The position numbers and the translations under genes are program-made. Positions 1 through 10,354 of a stretch of 64,000 bases of DNA are shown piece by piece. This DNA is from Plenodomus lindquistii (taxonomy: Eukaryota; Ascomycota; Dothideomycetes; Pleosporales; Leptosphaeriaceae), in NCBI GenBank assembly GCA_025504975.1, contig JANUWI010000005.1, positions 1,922,001 through 1,986,000 of the forward strand, written 5' to 3'. Under the pieces are notes generated by a model. It was given only the letters and a program-made list of their open reading frames with translations. It ran no database searches and had not been told where the DNA came from. The first letter of the stretch is position 1; each line of letters starts with the position of its first letter.

Positions 1-1
1 G

Positions 2-100
2 AAGAAGTGGATCGACAACTACCTCTGGGTCGGCGAAACAGTCATGGACCAAAGCGTTGCCTTTTTCGGCGCGAGTTCGTACTTTGAGCGCAAGCGATAG
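2..100 (+). CDS. C-terminal fragment of an unidentified protein
   Basis: An open frame enters from the left edge and ends at a TAG at 98-100. The last 32 residues contain NYLWVGETVMDQSV and end in SYFERKR. Codon use looks genuine and the frame is open to the edge, so this is probably the 3' end of a gene whose body lies outside the window. I do not recognise the family. It converges with NBS1, leaving 386 bp between the two stop codons. Confidence 0.5.
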   Translation, partial: KKWIDNYLWVGETVMDQSVAFFGASSYFERKR

Positions 101-486
101 AGTCACAAGGGTTGCGGCTGCTGCAACGGCAAGATTCGCCGGCGGAAGAACACGATACAGTGGTGATCGAGAGGGCTGCTAGAATGGTATCATGTGTATA
201 TGGACAAGAGGAGATACGAACTCGGGATGATGGGGCATGGGATTGCATATGACTTGGCATGACTTGACTTGACTTGTTTCTTGACTCGTTTAGCAGGCTG
301 ATAGGCGTTATGGGTGTCTGTGTGAGGGGTGTGGGGTAGCGATGTCGCAATCACATCCGTATTCAACGTGAAAACCACATTGCTGAATATTTACAGTTAT
401 GGATCTGTGCGTAAAGAAGTTGCACTGGGTATCATGCCGCAAAACCCTGCAAAGACACATGCCGTTGAATAGGAACCTCCCCATGC
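101..486. other. Intergenic, shared 3' region
   Basis: This lies between the convergent ends of the left-edge gene and NBS1 and probably holds both 3' UTRs and polyadenylation sites. A short repetitive patch (cttggcatgacttgacttgacttg) lies near 252-275. Short frames here show no family features. Confidence 0.5.
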
Positions 487-2925
487 TTAACCCCTCCTCT
501 TGAACCTGAACCCAGTCTCCTCCTCATCACTGTCGTCATCTCGCCGACTAACATCAACTCTCCCCTTCTTACTCGCCGGCTGCCCTGACGCCACACCCCC
601 GGACCCTCTCTTCTTCCCCCTCTGCGTCTGCGTATCATCAATCTGCGTCTCAACCACCCTCTGCGTCCTCCCACTACTCCTCTGCGTTCTCGGAACAACA
701 GGACCGTCTTCCTCTTCCTCCTGCGCACTATCCTCCACATTGATGACTTCGCTCTGCTGCGGTGGCGTACTGCGCTTCCGTCTCGTGAAGCCTGGCTCCG
801 GCTCCGAAGAATCGTCCACTACTTTCCTGCGTCCATCGCGTGATTTAGACGATGGTTCAACGTCCTCGAGGAAATAAGTATCAGTCATGCCGAATCCCTT
901 CTTCTGCGGCGCTTCTTCAAGCGTGACAATGACTTTGTGCACTTGCACACCAGTCTCGGCACCTCGGCGACGGAACTTCTTGAAGTTTTTGCGCCCGTTC
1001 CATTCTGGGTTCCAGCGATCACTGCAAGCTTGCGATTGACCTCTACCCGTGGTTCCGCGATCGCCACGCGGTTGTCGAACCTCCATCTCCTCGATTTGCG
1101 CGAGATTCTTGAGTTCAGCGATGTCGATGCCCTCGAGTGCTTCGCGGAGGCTTTCCTCGTCGGCTTTGCGGCGCTCGTCTGCCTCCTTCATGCGCTGGCG
1201 CGTGTGTTCGCGGACATTGATGTCTTTCTCCGCTTTGGCTTTTGCGCGGTTGAGACGGTCCAGTGCTTCGACGCCCTTGTGTTTGGATTCTTGAATGGGT
1301 GACTTGGCTGACGTTTCCGCAGGCACGGATGGAGCGCGGGTTGCTGCTCGTTCACGGCGGACTTTGGCGGCGGTGGGAAACAGAGTATCTAGTTGCTCTT
1401 CTTTCTCGACAGTGTCCTGTACGAAGGACGGTGCGACTGCTGGAGGCTGCGAGGCCGGTGGCCCGTTGGGTTGTGCATAAGCTCCTGCGAGTACAGAGTT
1501 GGGGGTGGATTGTTGGACATCTTCCATCTGCGTGTTTTCAACCTTCTTCTTCTTCGTGGGCGGTTCGTAGTCATCGAAGCCGGTGAAGCGACTAGTCGTC
1601 TTCGGACGCTGAACCCGCTTCCGTGGTATGGTCTTGGTCGGTTCTGATGTAATAGGCTGAGTGGGTGATGTATTGTCTTCCGGCAGCTGTGATGACGACC
1701 CTGATTGTGCTACCGGGGTTGCTTCGCGCATAGAACGGATTGTCGTGACTGCTTCGGCCGTGGGGGCTGCTGAGGGGACATTTGGCATCTCTGAGGGCGG
1801 TCTCTGGAGCGAGCTTCTGTCCTTGGTGATGATGGCGTCGAGAAACTCGTTCTGCATTATAGATCGCTGGCCGAGCGCTTGATCAGATCCAGTAACAAAG
1901 TTGGTAGCCCACTGTTCCATCTCGTCTGGGTAAGCAGGTAACCGTACTGTCACAACAGGTAATTTGTCCTTGTTCGCCGCTGTGCGTCGCTTCTTACCCG
2001 CAACGCTGTGAACGTAGTCGACATACTCCTGTACTGTCGTCTCACCGGGCCGGACTTCGTAATGCAACGCCTTGCCGCCCCCTCCAGTAATTGGCTCGTG
2101 CAGGCTGTTGAACTGGCCGTCATTCAAGAAAATGAAGGTCAACCCCGAGAACACTTCCGAGCGTGTGGGATCTGGCTCCAGCTTCTCCTGCGGCTGCGGA
2201 ACAGGCTCTTGGCCGATCGGTGGTATGAAATCCTTCTCCTTGGGCCACCATACGTCGAAATCCTCTTCCAAGTTCGACGGTACATACGAGCCGTCCGCGT
2301 TAGTCGAGGTCGTAGCAGCTTTGAGCACTGCATCGAGGAAGTCGGTAGTGACAATGTGCTTGCCAGCCGTGAGTCCGGAGAGGACCTTGGGCAAATTGCG
2401 CTTCGCGGACGCTACGTGGGTGGTCTTGTCAAACTGGAACTCGGAGGTCGTCTTGATGTCCAGCGCGTGGAGCTGCGCGCTTCGAGCCTTGCCTTCGCGC
2501 GATTCTTTCGAGGCGTACGTCACCACCACCGGCCGCCATACAATCTTGAACGGCGGATAGCCCTGTGCCAGCCTGATGGTGTGTTCTGTGCCCGTCAACA
2601 TCGTCTTTTGGTAGTTGATTGTCCCATCGTCCGCCTTTTGACTCTTCAGGGTGTCCTTCTCGTCGATGGTCGTTCCTTGTCGACAGCTCAGGTCCGTAAC
2701 CTCGATTTGCGACCGCGTGTGCAGCTTCGTGCCGTTCTCTGGTAGCGCGTCATAGACCTTGAGCATGACATGTTTGCGCGACACAGCCTTGTTGTCAATC
2801 TTCCATTGCTTGCCCTCCGGCCCGTCCTTCTCGCTAGACTTTGTGCGCCCAAACAGCTGCTGTGAGCCAGGCCGCAGCCATACGCGCTTGCCGCCAAAAA
2901 GGCTCTCGTGCTCGAGGAACCACAT
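487..2925 (-). CDS. NBS1: Nbs1/nibrin-like DNA damage sensor of the MRN complex
   Basis: An intronless 812-residue protein. It starts MWFLEHESLFGGKRVWL, the usual Nbs1 N-terminus running straight into an FHA domain (GR near residue 27, SRKH near 50). BRCT-like segments follow (about 100-215, including THVASAKRNLPKVL and HIVTTDFLDAVL, and a weaker second one about 250-370). A long disordered middle leads to the Mre11-binding motif KNFKKF at residues 646-651. The protein ends in an acidic patch followed by FRFKRRG, which matches the acidic-plus-FxF/Y Tel1/ATM-binding tail of the family. In known members Nbs1 brings Mre11-Rad50 and Tel1/ATM to double-strand breaks in the nucleus. Domain order and both short C-terminal motifs make the assignment strong. 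The start is supported because the FHA domain begins within the first residues. Confidence 0.92.
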   Translation of the reverse strand: MWFLEHESLFGGKRVWLRPGSQQLFGRTKSSEKDGPEGKQWKIDNKAVSRKHVMLKVYDALPENGTKLHTRSQIEVTDLSCRQGTTIDEKDTLKSQKADDGTINYQKTMLTGTEHTIRLAQGYPPFKIVWRPVVVTYASKESREGKARSAQLHALDIKTTSEFQFDKTTHVASAKRNLPKVLSGLTAGKHIVTTDFLDAVLKAATTSTNADGSYVPSNLEEDFDVWWPKEKDFIPPIGQEPVPQPQEKLEPDPTRSEVFSGLTFIFLNDGQFNSLHEPITGGGGKALHYEVRPGETTVQEYVDYVHSVAGKKRRTAANKDKLPVVTVRLPAYPDEMEQWATNFVTGSDQALGQRSIMQNEFLDAIITKDRSSLQRPPSEMPNVPSAAPTAEAVTTIRSMREATPVAQSGSSSQLPEDNTSPTQPITSEPTKTIPRKRVQRPKTTSRFTGFDDYEPPTKKKKVENTQMEDVQQSTPNSVLAGAYAQPNGPPASQPPAVAPSFVQDTVEKEEQLDTLFPTAAKVRRERAATRAPSVPAETSAKSPIQESKHKGVEALDRLNRAKAKAEKDINVREHTRQRMKEADERRKADEESLREALEGIDIAELKNLAQIEEMEVRQPRGDRGTTGRGQSQACSDRWNPEWNGRKNFKKFRRRGAETGVQVHKVIVTLEEAPQKKGFGMTDTYFLEDVEPSSKSRDGRRKVVDDSSEPEPGFTRRKRSTPPQQSEVINVEDSAQEEEEDGPVVPRTQRSSGRTQRVVETQIDDTQTQRGKKRGSGGVASGQPASKKGRVDVSRRDDDSDEEETGFRFKRRG

Positions 2926-3849
2926 GACTGTATTGTCGTAGTCCTCGCGGTTGCTTATGGTATCATTTCACTGCGCGTGACGCATCTTGTAGTTGCTGGG
3001 CTGGCTGTGGGCAGCGAGTGACGTTGGCGTGTCGCTGCGCGCCAACGTCACGCGCCATCATGTGAGCCGCTGCCTTGTGAACACTAACATTCACGCCTAG
3101 GCCAGGAGTATCACCACAACACCATGCGCAATTTTGCCGCCCTCTTGTAGAGTCCAGGAGACAACAGCGTAGATTATAAAGTAATTGCCACCCTAATCTC
3201 ATACCTAGAAGTTTACAAAGGCGCCTATAAGGCCATCGCAAACCTTACTGCATGTTTGAGAGTATCTTAGCTCTTCTTTACAAATAGTGTCATAATCTTC
3301 CATATCAACACTTATTGTAGACACGATACACTTGCAAGCCTGAAGGCAAGTGCACAGTGAGTTGAGTGAGTATCACACATGTTTGCTTAGCTATCATCAC
3401 AATGTCAAAGCAAGGTTAGGATAAAGCAAGATGCAAAGTAGTTAAGCATAAAGATGATGATGGCACGAGAAGAAGTGATGATGATGACTTGTTATGAATT
3501 TATTGATGTGAGGTTATCTCGTTATGAAGAAACCGACAAGCCAGTGATGATGTCCAGACCCAAATGCCTTTGACCCCCCTTGTGAATCCAACACACGATG
3601 CTCAAGCCCAAAGTCCCATTGATAATGCCAGCCCAAGATGTTCAACCATGCCCATTGCCAAAGTCCAAGCCCAAAGTTGATGTCCATGTCCAACAGTTGT
3701 GGAAGTCGTGTATCCAAAGTGACGCTGACTGAATGCTGAGAGTTCCATCCGACAATCCAACCAAGTCCCTCATACCCATGCTGTTGCAGCCCAGACTTGA
3801 CCTGAACTCTGTGAAGAGCCGCCATCTGGGTGATGCAAGTGCTGAGTGA

Positions 3850-4405
3850 TCAGGGAAGTATCTCCGGGTACGAAAACCGCACGGTAGATACCTCGAGCTC
3901 AACACGGTAGGCCTGGTTTAGTGCAAGCACCATTGACCGTCTGTCCTCCCACACCATGTCAAGCTCTCTCAAGACCACTACACCAGACTGTCTTGAGCCA
4001 AAGCCCTCAAGCCCCAAAGCGAATCCTCCTCCCAACCAAGCGATCCAGCATTCAGTCAGCGTCGTAGTCATGAGGGTCCGTATTGGTGAAGTATAGAAGT
4101 GAAGGTCCGAGGTGTCAAGGAAGGTTGTTGACAAGGTGTTGTTGGGTGAGTATGCTCTGCTGTGACGAGGTGTACTTGGTGTGGTCTGGAAAAGGCTCGA
4201 GGGTGGTTGCATCTGTGGAAGATGGCCGGATGTATGAGGAAGCCCGTGGGTGATAGCAGGTCGTCATGGTGATCAGCAGGCTGGTGGATTTTAGCAGATT
4301 GGCAAAGGCAAGGTGGGGTAAAATACCATGCAGGGTAGGAAAAATCTTGCGTGCAGAGAGAAAGTGTTGATCGAAGTCCAAGTGTGTGAGTGTCAAAGTC
4401 GACAT
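3850..4405 (-). CDS. Possible small gene, structure unresolved
   Basis: A minus-strand TATAAAG at 4595-4601 is followed by a typical fungal leader (CAACACAATCATCATCAATC) and an ATG at 4405. That frame gives 96 residues (MSTLTLTHLDFDQHF...) and stops at 4115. A second frame, from an ATG at 4212 to a stop at 3850, gives 120 residues and has more protein-like composition in its second half (WIAWLGGGFALGLEGF, VWEDRRSMVLALNQAYRVE). I could not find an intron that joins the two without a stop. This may be one gene with an unusual intron, two short genes, or a decayed gene. No family recognised. Confidence 0.2.
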
Positions 4406-4594
4406 GATTGATGATGATTGTGTTGAGTAAAAGAGTGACTCGAAGTCAAGGAAGAGTGAGAAGTCATGGTGGATATGAGATGAGGTTGGAGAGATTGAAC
4501 GGGAGGACGTTTCGAACTTGTATATCGTGCGTTGAGCGCAAATTGTGAGCGTGGGGGAGGAACGATTGAGAGCGAGGGAGGGGGAAGAGGAGGC

Positions 4595-4601
4595 CTTTAT
4601 A
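4595..4601 (-). promoter_or_regulatory. Candidate TATA box
   Basis: TATAAAG on the minus strand lies about 190 bp upstream of the ATG at 4405, with a C/A-rich leader between. Its value depends on whether the small gene at 3850-4405 is real. Confidence 0.25.
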
Positions 4602-5544
4602 CGCACAAAATGTTGGCTCGGGCGCTCGCTTGCGGCAGGACTCCGGCAGCTGTTTTCTGCTACCGAGGGCACGGAGGTCATAGAGGGGTGAAGGCAGGCA
4701 TGGAAGGTGTGGGTTGGTGATGGAGCGATGTGGTGGGGGGTATCGTGAAGGTGAAGGCGACTTTAGAGAGCAAACGACCCGAGTATGACACATGTGGCCC
4801 GAGCGGCCTCACCAAATCGAAGCCGTTAGGAAGGAACATGGCCTGTGGACTGGAGAAAACGCACAAGCGGATTGATAGGGCCTGCAACTACCTAAAGCCA
4901 GTGAAGGTTTGCTCAGGGTGCTGGGGTGTAAGTACATGGCACTCGCTGTTGGACAAAGCACTCAGATCACCACATTACAGAACTGTTGCAATCACTGTAA
5001 GATCTCAAGTGTGCTATCAAGCTTGTAATACTTATTGAATGCCTTTTAATGCTGAGAGGTTGATACCACATGGTGTGATCGAAGATGAAGATAATGATTA
5101 GGGTCAAACTCAGCCATATGGTATGCTTGTTATAGAAGTTCGAAGTTAAAAATGGCAATGCAATGATTGCACTCCAAATGTGTTTAGGCAAACATAAGCT
5201 ACTCACTCAAGTCAATGGCCAACTGTAATGAGGCCAACGCGACCACGGCCAAAGATGGCGCCAGTAGTGCTGCATGATGCCTCAACAAGCTGTATCTGAT
5301 CATAGAGCGCGTCTTGGCCACTCATCAGCACCGTGGTATGTGTGCCACGACGCACTGCTGGGCTTTCCGCCAGTAATCGGGCTTCGTAAGCTCCTGTACG
5401 GAGCGGAACACACGAAACTTGTGAGAATTACTGAGTGTAATCATCACTCAAGCCGGTTTCGGACTGCCGATGGCGCTTCGCAGAAATTCGTCCCGTATGG
5501 CGTGCCCGTAGGTAGTGGTTGTCATTCAAGCTATGCCGACTGCT

Positions 5545-6042
5545 TCAATCGCCGTGCGTGTTGACCCAAAAGTCTCGGTCGTGCATCCTTCCCTCATCAA
5601 TACCCTCCAAGACACCCTTAACCCACATCGGCGGGCCAGGTGGGCCTCTCTTTCTTGTCTTTTTAGCATCCATCTGTTGCCCAGTCATTGGGCACGTGAT
5701 GAAACCACTCTGCTGAGCCAGCTTTCCCACCTCTTCTACAATATGCAGAGACTCCGTTCCACGAGCCTTGGTAGCAGCAAGACGCTCACGCCGTTCTTCC
5801 ATCTTGCGCTCCAGCCATGTTGAGCATTTCTCCATACCTCGGGAAGCTAGGTTCTGGAATGATACGATGAGGCGATTGATGATGTCGAAGAGAAGGCGAT
5901 AGAGTAACTCAGTCGCGATGGCTGTGCCGGTCTGTTGTGAGAACAGGCGCGACGATATGAGAGAGGCAGACGATGGCCTAGTGTATTGTACGGCCGATGA
6001 TGGACTTGAGCGGTATACTACGAGTGACGAAGACATTGTCAT
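5545..6042 (-). CDS. Hypothetical protein, 165 aa
   Basis: A single open frame. The first 40 residues are Ser/Arg-rich and could be a mitochondrial presequence. A helical segment follows (ELLYRLLFDIINRLIVSFQN, about 45-64), then a charged helix (WLERKMEERRERLAATKARG) and a basic PG-rich stretch (KKTRKRGPPGPPMWVKGV) near the C-terminus. Two ATGs occur at the start (MTM); either could be used. Composition is convincing for a real protein but I do not recognise a family. The next gene leftwards is about 1.1 kb away; the metallophosphoesterase on the same strand ends 464 bp upstream. Confidence 0.5.
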   Translation of the reverse strand: MTMSSSLVVYRSSPSSAVQYTRPSSASLISSRLFSQQTGTAIATELLYRLLFDIINRLIVSFQNLASRGMEKCSTWLERKMEERRERLAATKARGTESLHIVEEVGKLAQQSGFITCPMTGQQMDAKKTRKRGPPGPPMWVKGVLEGIDEGRMHDRDFWVNTHGD

Positions 6043-6506
6043 CGTAAATTTCGTTGCTGAAGGAGTACCGTTTATGTAAATAAGAGATTGCTGATGTAGG
6101 GATGCTGCCTGAAATCTGGGAAGCGGAGAGCATCCTACTCGTATATATATTCCTTACGGCCGTAAGCACGTTCAGTAGCATCGCAAGTTATTGCAAAAAC
6201 TACGCTCGACGCGCCAATGAAAACCCGCAAACTGAGTCGAGTTGTCGCAGTCGCGGCATGCCGACCGGGGACCGTGGCTTCCGACCGCGAGGCTGGACGC
6301 CTCAACACCTACACCCTCTCACATACTCTCACATATAACAGAGACTGAATGTCCTCGCGTGATTCTGCAGTGAGCTCACATGAAGTATACGGCCCCAAGG
6401 TGGACTTCAGTGTCTGATATGGCTGAGGCGCTGCCGAGATCGTGGGTGCTGAGCACATCAATGATATATTCAACATACACAACTACGTATAACCGTTCCT
6501 AGGAGG
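6043..6506. other. Intergenic spacer
   Basis: The promoter of the 165-aa gene and the 3' end of the metallophosphoesterase gene should lie here. A TATATATA-like run (cgtatatatattcc) occurs near 6139-6152. No coding signal was seen. Confidence 0.4.
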
Positions 6507-7484
6507 CTACAGTTCCAGATCAACAACCCAGGGTGCATTCTCCAACTGCCCCTTCGCTCCCTCTATCGCTGCATTGATACACAGGGTTTGCTTGCTACTA
6601 CGATAGTCATCCAAAGAGCCGGGTGGTAGGCTCGCGAAGCCCTTCCTCTTTGCCTGGTTCTTGCCCACCCATTCTTTTGCCAATGGTATGATCGAATCAG
6701 ACTCGTCTTTGACACTTACCTCTCCCCCAAATTCGATTCTTTGTGCACCATACCCCCCATGAATGTGCCCAAAGCACACCATTTGAGGTTTCACCCTCTC
6801 AATCGCCCTGCGTAAATGTTCGCAGCCGGCGCTCCGCCCATCCTCGGTGGAGTCCAGGATATATTTCGGCGGACCATGTGTCATGACTATGTCTACGCCT
6901 TCTGGTATTCTGCTTGTCTCAGTACCCACATTCTGAGCCCATGGAGGCGAAATCGTGGGTGGATTGTACCGGTCTTCATTGGTAGGATATTGGAATCCAG
7001 AAGCGCCGTAAGCGGGAGTATAAGGGGAGGCATAGATAGAAAAGCTAGCTCCTGATGCCAGAAGAAACTTAGGAGTACCTTCCATAAGGAAGGCGATTCC
7101 GCCTTTACTGGCAAGAGAGGTGGGATGGTCTGTGACTAGACTTTTAGCCACGTTGACATCCTCTTCTTTTCCACCTTCTTCCAAGTAGTACGTTTCATCC
7201 AAAGAGATCTCATGGTTGCCCGCTATGACTAGCTTCAGTTCAGCTGGTACTTTGCCCATATCTTCCAAAGCTTTAATAATGCTTTCTGGAGATCCGTCTT
7301 CGGTAATATCCCCGCAGTGCAGAAGCACGTCACATGCTGGTAACGTTGACGGTAAATTTGCCCCATGTGTATCGGACATGATGAGGAATTGGACGGACTT
7401 CTTGGGGCTCTCTGCCTGTCGGAGACGTTTGTGGTCGGAAGATGGTGATGGGGAATGAGCCCGCTTTGTGCTGTAGATACTCAT
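6507..7484 (-). CDS. Calcineurin-like metallophosphoesterase
   Basis: A 325-residue protein from the ATG at 7484 (MSIYSTKRAHSPSPSS). The frame stays open 56 codons further upstream, but that stretch looks like leader and lacks the domain. All signature blocks of the superfamily appear in order: MSDTHG (D38, H40), LLHCGDITEDG, IAGNHE, MTHGPP and FGHIHGGYG, which supply the two-metal site. Order and length match the MPPED1/2-like fungal group annotated as Ser/Thr phosphatase-like. Substrate is unknown; related enzymes are metal-dependent phosphodiesterases. There is no signal peptide or membrane segment, so cytosolic or nuclear is likely. The N-terminus is basic and Ser-rich (RAHSPSPSSDHKRLR), possibly a nuclear signal. 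Confidence 0.85.
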   Translation of the reverse strand: MSIYSTKRAHSPSPSSDHKRLRQAESPKKSVQFLIMSDTHGANLPSTLPACDVLLHCGDITEDGSPESIIKALEDMGKVPAELKLVIAGNHEISLDETYYLEEGGKEEDVNVAKSLVTDHPTSLASKGGIAFLMEGTPKFLLASGASFSIYASPYTPAYGASGFQYPTNEDRYNPPTISPPWAQNVGTETSRIPEGVDIVMTHGPPKYILDSTEDGRSAGCEHLRRAIERVKPQMVCFGHIHGGYGAQRIEFGGEVSVKDESDSIIPLAKEWVGKNQAKRKGFASLPPGSLDDYRSSKQTLCINAAIEGAKGQLENAPWVVDLEL

Positions 7485-8431
7485 CCTGATATGTATATAT
7501 GTAAGAAGTGTGTGAAAGAGTGTTGTAGAGATGGAATGAAAGGAAGGCAATGGTCGAAGGGGAGGACAGGCCTTTTGGGGGATATATTCACTAGTCGATT
7601 CGGGGAGAATATATTCGCCAATAGTGCATTGCGAACAATTTGGTAGAGCCACGTAGCGTGTTCAGTCACTCAGATAATACCCTGGAGCATACACGTGACG
7701 GTTCCGGGCGGGAATCATCTGCACGCTGTATGTAGTGTACCACAGGTTTCGAAATGGACATTAGATACTTAGCTCAAGGTTGTCTGGTATGGTCCAGCGC
7801 TCAACAATACATGTTCATTATGCATGTGATGACTATGAGCCCAGGTATCACGAGTGCCAGAATACTGAATGTCAGATGAAGGCTCGTGCAGTTGTTCGGA
7901 CCCGACTGCAAATTAGTGCTTGATGGCACAATGCACTTTGGAAGAGGCGATGCATGTCTGAACCTTATCCCACGCCCACCATACTGCATGCGGCACCGCA
8001 GCATCAGCGTAGGCAGAATGATGGTTTGATTAGGAGATTGTAGGAGTGTTGTTGCGGGATAAAAAGGGAGAGGCCGAAGCTCCCTGAAAGCATCCGGCGT
8101 GATTCGGTCGAGGGCTGAGATCGAGGATATATGTATTGTTCAGCGATGCATAGATACGCATACACAACACGCACACATAATTTTAGTGCATGAGTCTCGA
8201 TTTACGCGTCGTAACGAGTTGTATAGTACAGTAACTACACCAATGGTTTGTCTTGGAGGTAACCTCGGATTTCTCTTGGAAATATCAGTAATCGTCAGGT
8301 GATGGCGCGTTACCTAGGGCTGAACGAGCCCCACTTTATTTTGCAACGCGACTTCTCCCCACATTCCGCAACGGTTTACAGAGCAGCGTCATCTCAGAGG
8401 TCCTTCAAGTGGGACAGCCGCGACACTCACC
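7485..8431. other. Divergent promoter region
   Basis: A 947-bp region between the divergent metallophosphoesterase and Rrn9-like genes. TATA-like atgtatatatg lies at 7490-7500 just upstream of the phosphoesterase start. No convincing gene was seen inside; the frames are short and lack motifs. Confidence 0.4.
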
Positions 8432-10354
8432 ATGTCCTTGTTTGGTGGCGAAACCCCTCTCACTACCACGGACGGGTCCTCCGACTCGGACTCACTCGAG
8501 TCGCACGATAATGAGCGATTGTCTCCACCCTTCGCCGTCACTGCTGAGGCACAGAACGCGCAGGACCAAGCCATCGTGATCGACTCTGATGATACCGATG
8601 AGCTCTACCCAGTCAGCGATGAGGAGGAAGAGTCAGAAGAGGAGGAACCTTTTCGGCCGAACCGCTACAGAGGACAACCGCAGACATGGAAGGGCTACAC
8701 CGCAGCCGACCGTCAAATAGCAGCATCCTTGGACCAAATACAGAACTCAGATCTGGCGGCTCACTTATACAACGCGCATGCATTGAAGCGTCGCGTGCGA
8801 CGGCCAATCGAGGAACTCGAAACGCTGAAGAACTGGCATAACAGGGACAGCTGGTTGAAGAAAGGGACGGCTTTAGAGTATACAGATGCAGCAGGCCTTC
8901 AGCAAACTGACTTAGTGCCGTCAAAAGACTGGACGGCGTGGCCGCTGCCTCCAGAGATTCACCTTCCCCGACGCGAAAGCGCGGTAGCCCAACAAGCGAT
9001 AGGAGCTCCAGATGAATGGAGTATCGGAGCTGGGGGAATCCCAGACGCAGGCATCGAGTTGCGTGACGAGATGCTGGCAGTGTTCTTACGGATAGCGAAA
9101 GAGAATTGGAATGCCAGGGAGACGAGTGACGAAGAGGAATCCAGCGGACGGAGCGCTGCCATAAAGCGTAGTATGTCACGTTTGAAAAGTGTTCGGTCCA
9201 TCAAGTCGCAGCGATCGACCTCTCGAGGCGATACAAAGATGAAGAACGGGGATGATGAAGAAGGGGAGGAGAACGAGGGAGAAGTGGGAAGTGATGCCGA
9301 GGACGAGGCTTCGGGAAGGAAGCGCGGTAGAAAAGTTCAAGATGAAGTTCTCACAGCACCCACACTTTTAGCAGATGATGCGAGAGCATACAGATTACTA
9401 CAGCCCTCGATTAACTCCATACTGAGCAGATTCGACGAGCTCGCCTTGGCCATACAGCGCACGCGCCTTAATCACTTAGGACATGGCAAATCTGGAGAGA
9501 CATCGACCCAGAGCGACTACACTAGCGCCGCAGAATCATCGGAGCCCGAATCAAAGCCCTCATCGAGGGCAATATCCAGGAGGCCCACAAGCAGAGATTC
9601 GCGCAGTAGACCGTCTTCGCGTAATGCTTCACCACGTCAGAATGGCGCAGCTGCGAGAGGTGCGAGTGTGCGACGTCGCACAGGGACAGATCACGATTCA
9701 GTCTCTGATATGGATACTTCTGCGGAACCACAGCCGAAGAAACGTGCCAGATCTACGAGCACGACATCCGCAGATAGTCAGTCGACGGGGCGCGACAGAA
9801 CCAGAGCCGGGCTCATGGACTGGAGCGATGTCCTTGGACTCGCAGCTGTGAAGGGCTGGGATGAGAGAGTTCTTGCACGTACAGCTCAACGGTGTGCGAA
9901 TCTGTTCGGCGAATCTATGTCCTTCACAACATTTGACGCAGATGCACCGCAGTCACTACCGGAGCCAGTACAATTCACACCGTCCACGATAGGCCCTCCG
10001 GCTATCCCCTCTATTTTGGGGGCTCCCTTGGATAAGCGCCCGTTTTTCCAAACTGGTACGTTACGCTGTCCACACAAAGGTTGCTACGGTCATGAAAAAG
10101 ACTTCGCCTTACCTTATCGTGTTGTCGAGCACTGTATGAGAGTACATGGGTATGATCCACGGGAGAATGATAGCGATAATGAAACGAGGACTTTAGGGGG
10201 AGTCCAAATCGATGGGTTCCTTCAGCCTGTGACTCTGAAGCCTGGTTGGTTGGGCCATGGCAGAACCAAAGCTGGTCAAGCAAGCAAGAAGCAGAAAAGA
10301 GGACGGAGTGAAGATTCAGCGCATGCAGATGCAATTCATACTATAGAAGATTGA
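8432..10354 (+). CDS. Rrn9-like RNA polymerase I initiation factor with C-terminal zinc finger
   Basis: An intronless 640-residue protein starting at a good context (ctcaccATG). The N-terminus is acidic. From about residue 95 to 165 a segment beginning LAAHLYNAHALKRR and ending near WTAWPLPP resembles the Rrn9 domain. In yeast Rrn9 is part of the upstream activation factor that brings RNA polymerase I to rDNA promoters. The middle is disordered and rich in Ser, Arg and acidic residues, with NLS-like stretches (KKRARS, RKRGRK). Near residues 546-575 a finger C-x4-C...H-x4-H (CPHKGC, HCMRVH) suggests DNA or protein binding. The family call rests on remembered domain appearance, so Rrn9 identity is probable rather than certain. 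Nuclear or nucleolar location is inferred. Confidence 0.65.
   Translation: MSLFGGETPLTTTDGSSDSDSLESHDNERLSPPFAVTAEAQNAQDQAIVIDSDDTDELYPVSDEEEESEEEEPFRPNRYRGQPQTWKGYTAADRQIAASLDQIQNSDLAAHLYNAHALKRRVRRPIEELETLKNWHNRDSWLKKGTALEYTDAAGLQQTDLVPSKDWTAWPLPPEIHLPRRESAVAQQAIGAPDEWSIGAGGIPDAGIELRDEMLAVFLRIAKENWNARETSDEEESSGRSAAIKRSMSRLKSVRSIKSQRSTSRGDTKMKNGDDEEGEENEGEVGSDAEDEASGRKRGRKVQDEVLTAPTLLADDARAYRLLQPSINSILSRFDELALAIQRTRLNHLGHGKSGETSTQSDYTSAAESSEPESKPSSRAISRRPTSRDSRSRPSSRNASPRQNGAAARGASVRRRTGTDHDSVSDMDTSAEPQPKKRARSTSTTSADSQSTGRDRTRAGLMDWSDVLGLAAVKGWDERVLARTAQRCANLFGESMSFTTFDADAPQSLPEPVQFTPSTIGPPAIPSILGAPLDKRPFFQTGTLRCPHKGCYGHEKDFALPYRVVEHCMRVHGYDPRENDSDNETRTLGGVQIDGFLQPVTLKPGWLGHGRTKAGQASKKQKRGRSEDSAHADAIHTIED

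Larger units (their letters stand above)
2926..5544. other. Long spacer with little coding signal
   Basis: About 2.6 kb between NBS1 and the next confident gene. The first 150 bp or so should hold the NBS1 promoter. From about 3240 to 3500 and 4950 to 5500 I see no coding pattern. Frames at 3514-4681 on the minus strand are the only candidates and are listed separately. No repeat family or transposon ends were seen. Confidence 0.4.

Noticed and set aside
2008..2745. 245-codon plus-strand frame opposite NBS1
   Set aside because: It is the antisense shadow of the FHA/BRCT coding region and has no domain or intron signals of its own.
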